Assembly (NCBI GenBank): GCA_905210905.1
Contig: CAJLYQ010000010.1
Coordinates: 1-42,760 of the forward strand
From: an uncultured Christensenella sp.
GTDB lineage: Bacteria; Bacillota; Clostridia; Christensenellales; DTU072
Direction: 5' to 3'
DNA length: 42,760 nt
The notes beneath the pieces are model-generated. The model searched no databases. It saw only the letters and a list, made by a program, of their open reading frames with translations, and was not told where the DNA came from. The first letter of the stretch is position 1. Each line of letters starts with the position of its first letter. Of this stretch, positions 42,424 to 42,760 are shown piece after piece. The translations under genes and the position numbers were made by a program.

Positions 42424-42736
42424 CGACAAGATAGCGGTTATCGGAGATAAAGACAGCGTACTCGCGTTTAAGGCGGCAGGCGCGGACGTTTTCCCGGTAA
42501 GGAACGACGAAGAAGCGACCGAAGCGTTAAAAAAAGCGGCAAGGAGTTATCCCGTTATTTTCATTACGGAAACGCTTGCCGAGAGAATATCCGAGACGGT
42601 GTCGAGATACAAAGCCCGTCCGTTTCCTGCGGTAATACCTCTGCCGTCGGCAAGCGGAAGCACGGGGCTCGGAATGAGAAACATATCCGAAAACGTAGAG
42701 AAAGCGTTAGGCACGGATATACTCGACAAGAAATAG
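42416..42736 (+). CDS. V-type ATPase subunit F
   Basis: 106 residues, a small Rossmann-like shaft subunit: KIAVIGDKDSVLAFKAAGADVFPV at the start and VIFITETLAERI in the middle, ending PSASGSTGLGMRNISENVEKALGTDIL. It binds the central stalk. Subunits A, B and D normally follow but the window ends 24 bases later. Confidence 0.93.
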   Translation: MRNDKIAVIGDKDSVLAFKAAGADVFPVRNDEEATEALKKAARSYPVIFITETLAERISETVSRYKARPFPAVIPLPSASGSTGLGMRNISENVEKALGTDILDKK

Positions 42737-42760
42737 CGAGTGAAGCGGTCCCGCCCGCCC

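Overview
The window looks like chromosomal DNA of an anaerobic, spore-forming member of the Clostridia (Bacillota). The support is the sporulation set (spoVT next to a SpoVB-type flippase, and the germination protease gpr), a V/A-type ATPase operon, a TPP riboswitch in front of an ECF thiamine transporter gene, good Shine-Dalgarno sites, six tRNA genes with encoded CCA ends, and AGA/GAA/GGC-rich codon use. Placement near gut Christensenellales is only a guess. Most genes are housekeeping. No insertion sequence, prophage, CRISPR array or defence system was seen.

Layout. 3-437 is the 3' end of a GH94-type glycan enzyme gene whose codon use (GGG, GAG, CGG) is unlike the rest. 699-1462 is a promoter, six tRNA genes (Gly, Arg, His, Gln, Lys, Leu) and a likely terminator; an unusual spacer with a G-U-rich hairpin separates Gly from Arg. 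1538-5051 carries a DUF5714-like Cys-rich protein, a lipoprotein and a GT4 glycosyltransferase. 5390-10921 is a giant 1843-residue protein with a lipobox at its N-terminus, about five degenerate sugar-binding-like modules, one canonical EF-hand loop, an Asp-rich linker and a C-terminal membrane helix with a basic tail. 10980-11250 is a block of palindromic repeats.

11302-20066 is a run of plus-strand genes: a CtpE-like P-type ATPase, an Mrp/NBP35 ATPase, a C_GCAxxG_C_C protein, a PAP2 phosphatase, an acyl-activating ANL enzyme, a lysoplasmalogenase-family protein and a ComEC channel without its nuclease-like domain. 20134-24132 holds spoVT, spoVB-like, mazG and dus, a synteny like Bacillus spoVT-yabM-yabN. 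24246-26438 is serC-serA. Next come gpr (minus), rpsT and an EF-G paralogue with a degenerate G4 motif.

30176-33118 (minus) is lrp plus an aminotransferase gene, then a TPP riboswitch and thiT, whose product carries an extra membrane domain. 33200-33441 is a second repeat block sharing elements with the first, partly inverted. It is followed by a membrane protein gene that is probably leaderless, then tsaC/sua5, rpiB-upp and the first six genes of a V-type ATPase operon (H, I, K, E, C, F). The proteolipid subunit retains all five residues that bind Na+ in Enterococcus NtpK.

The most unusual items are the giant dual-anchored protein, the shared repeats abutting two likely (near-)leaderless promoters, the G4-degenerate EF-G, the ThiT fusion, and the PAP2 / acyl-activating / lysoplasmalogenase trio. 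Nothing here proves a wholly new system.
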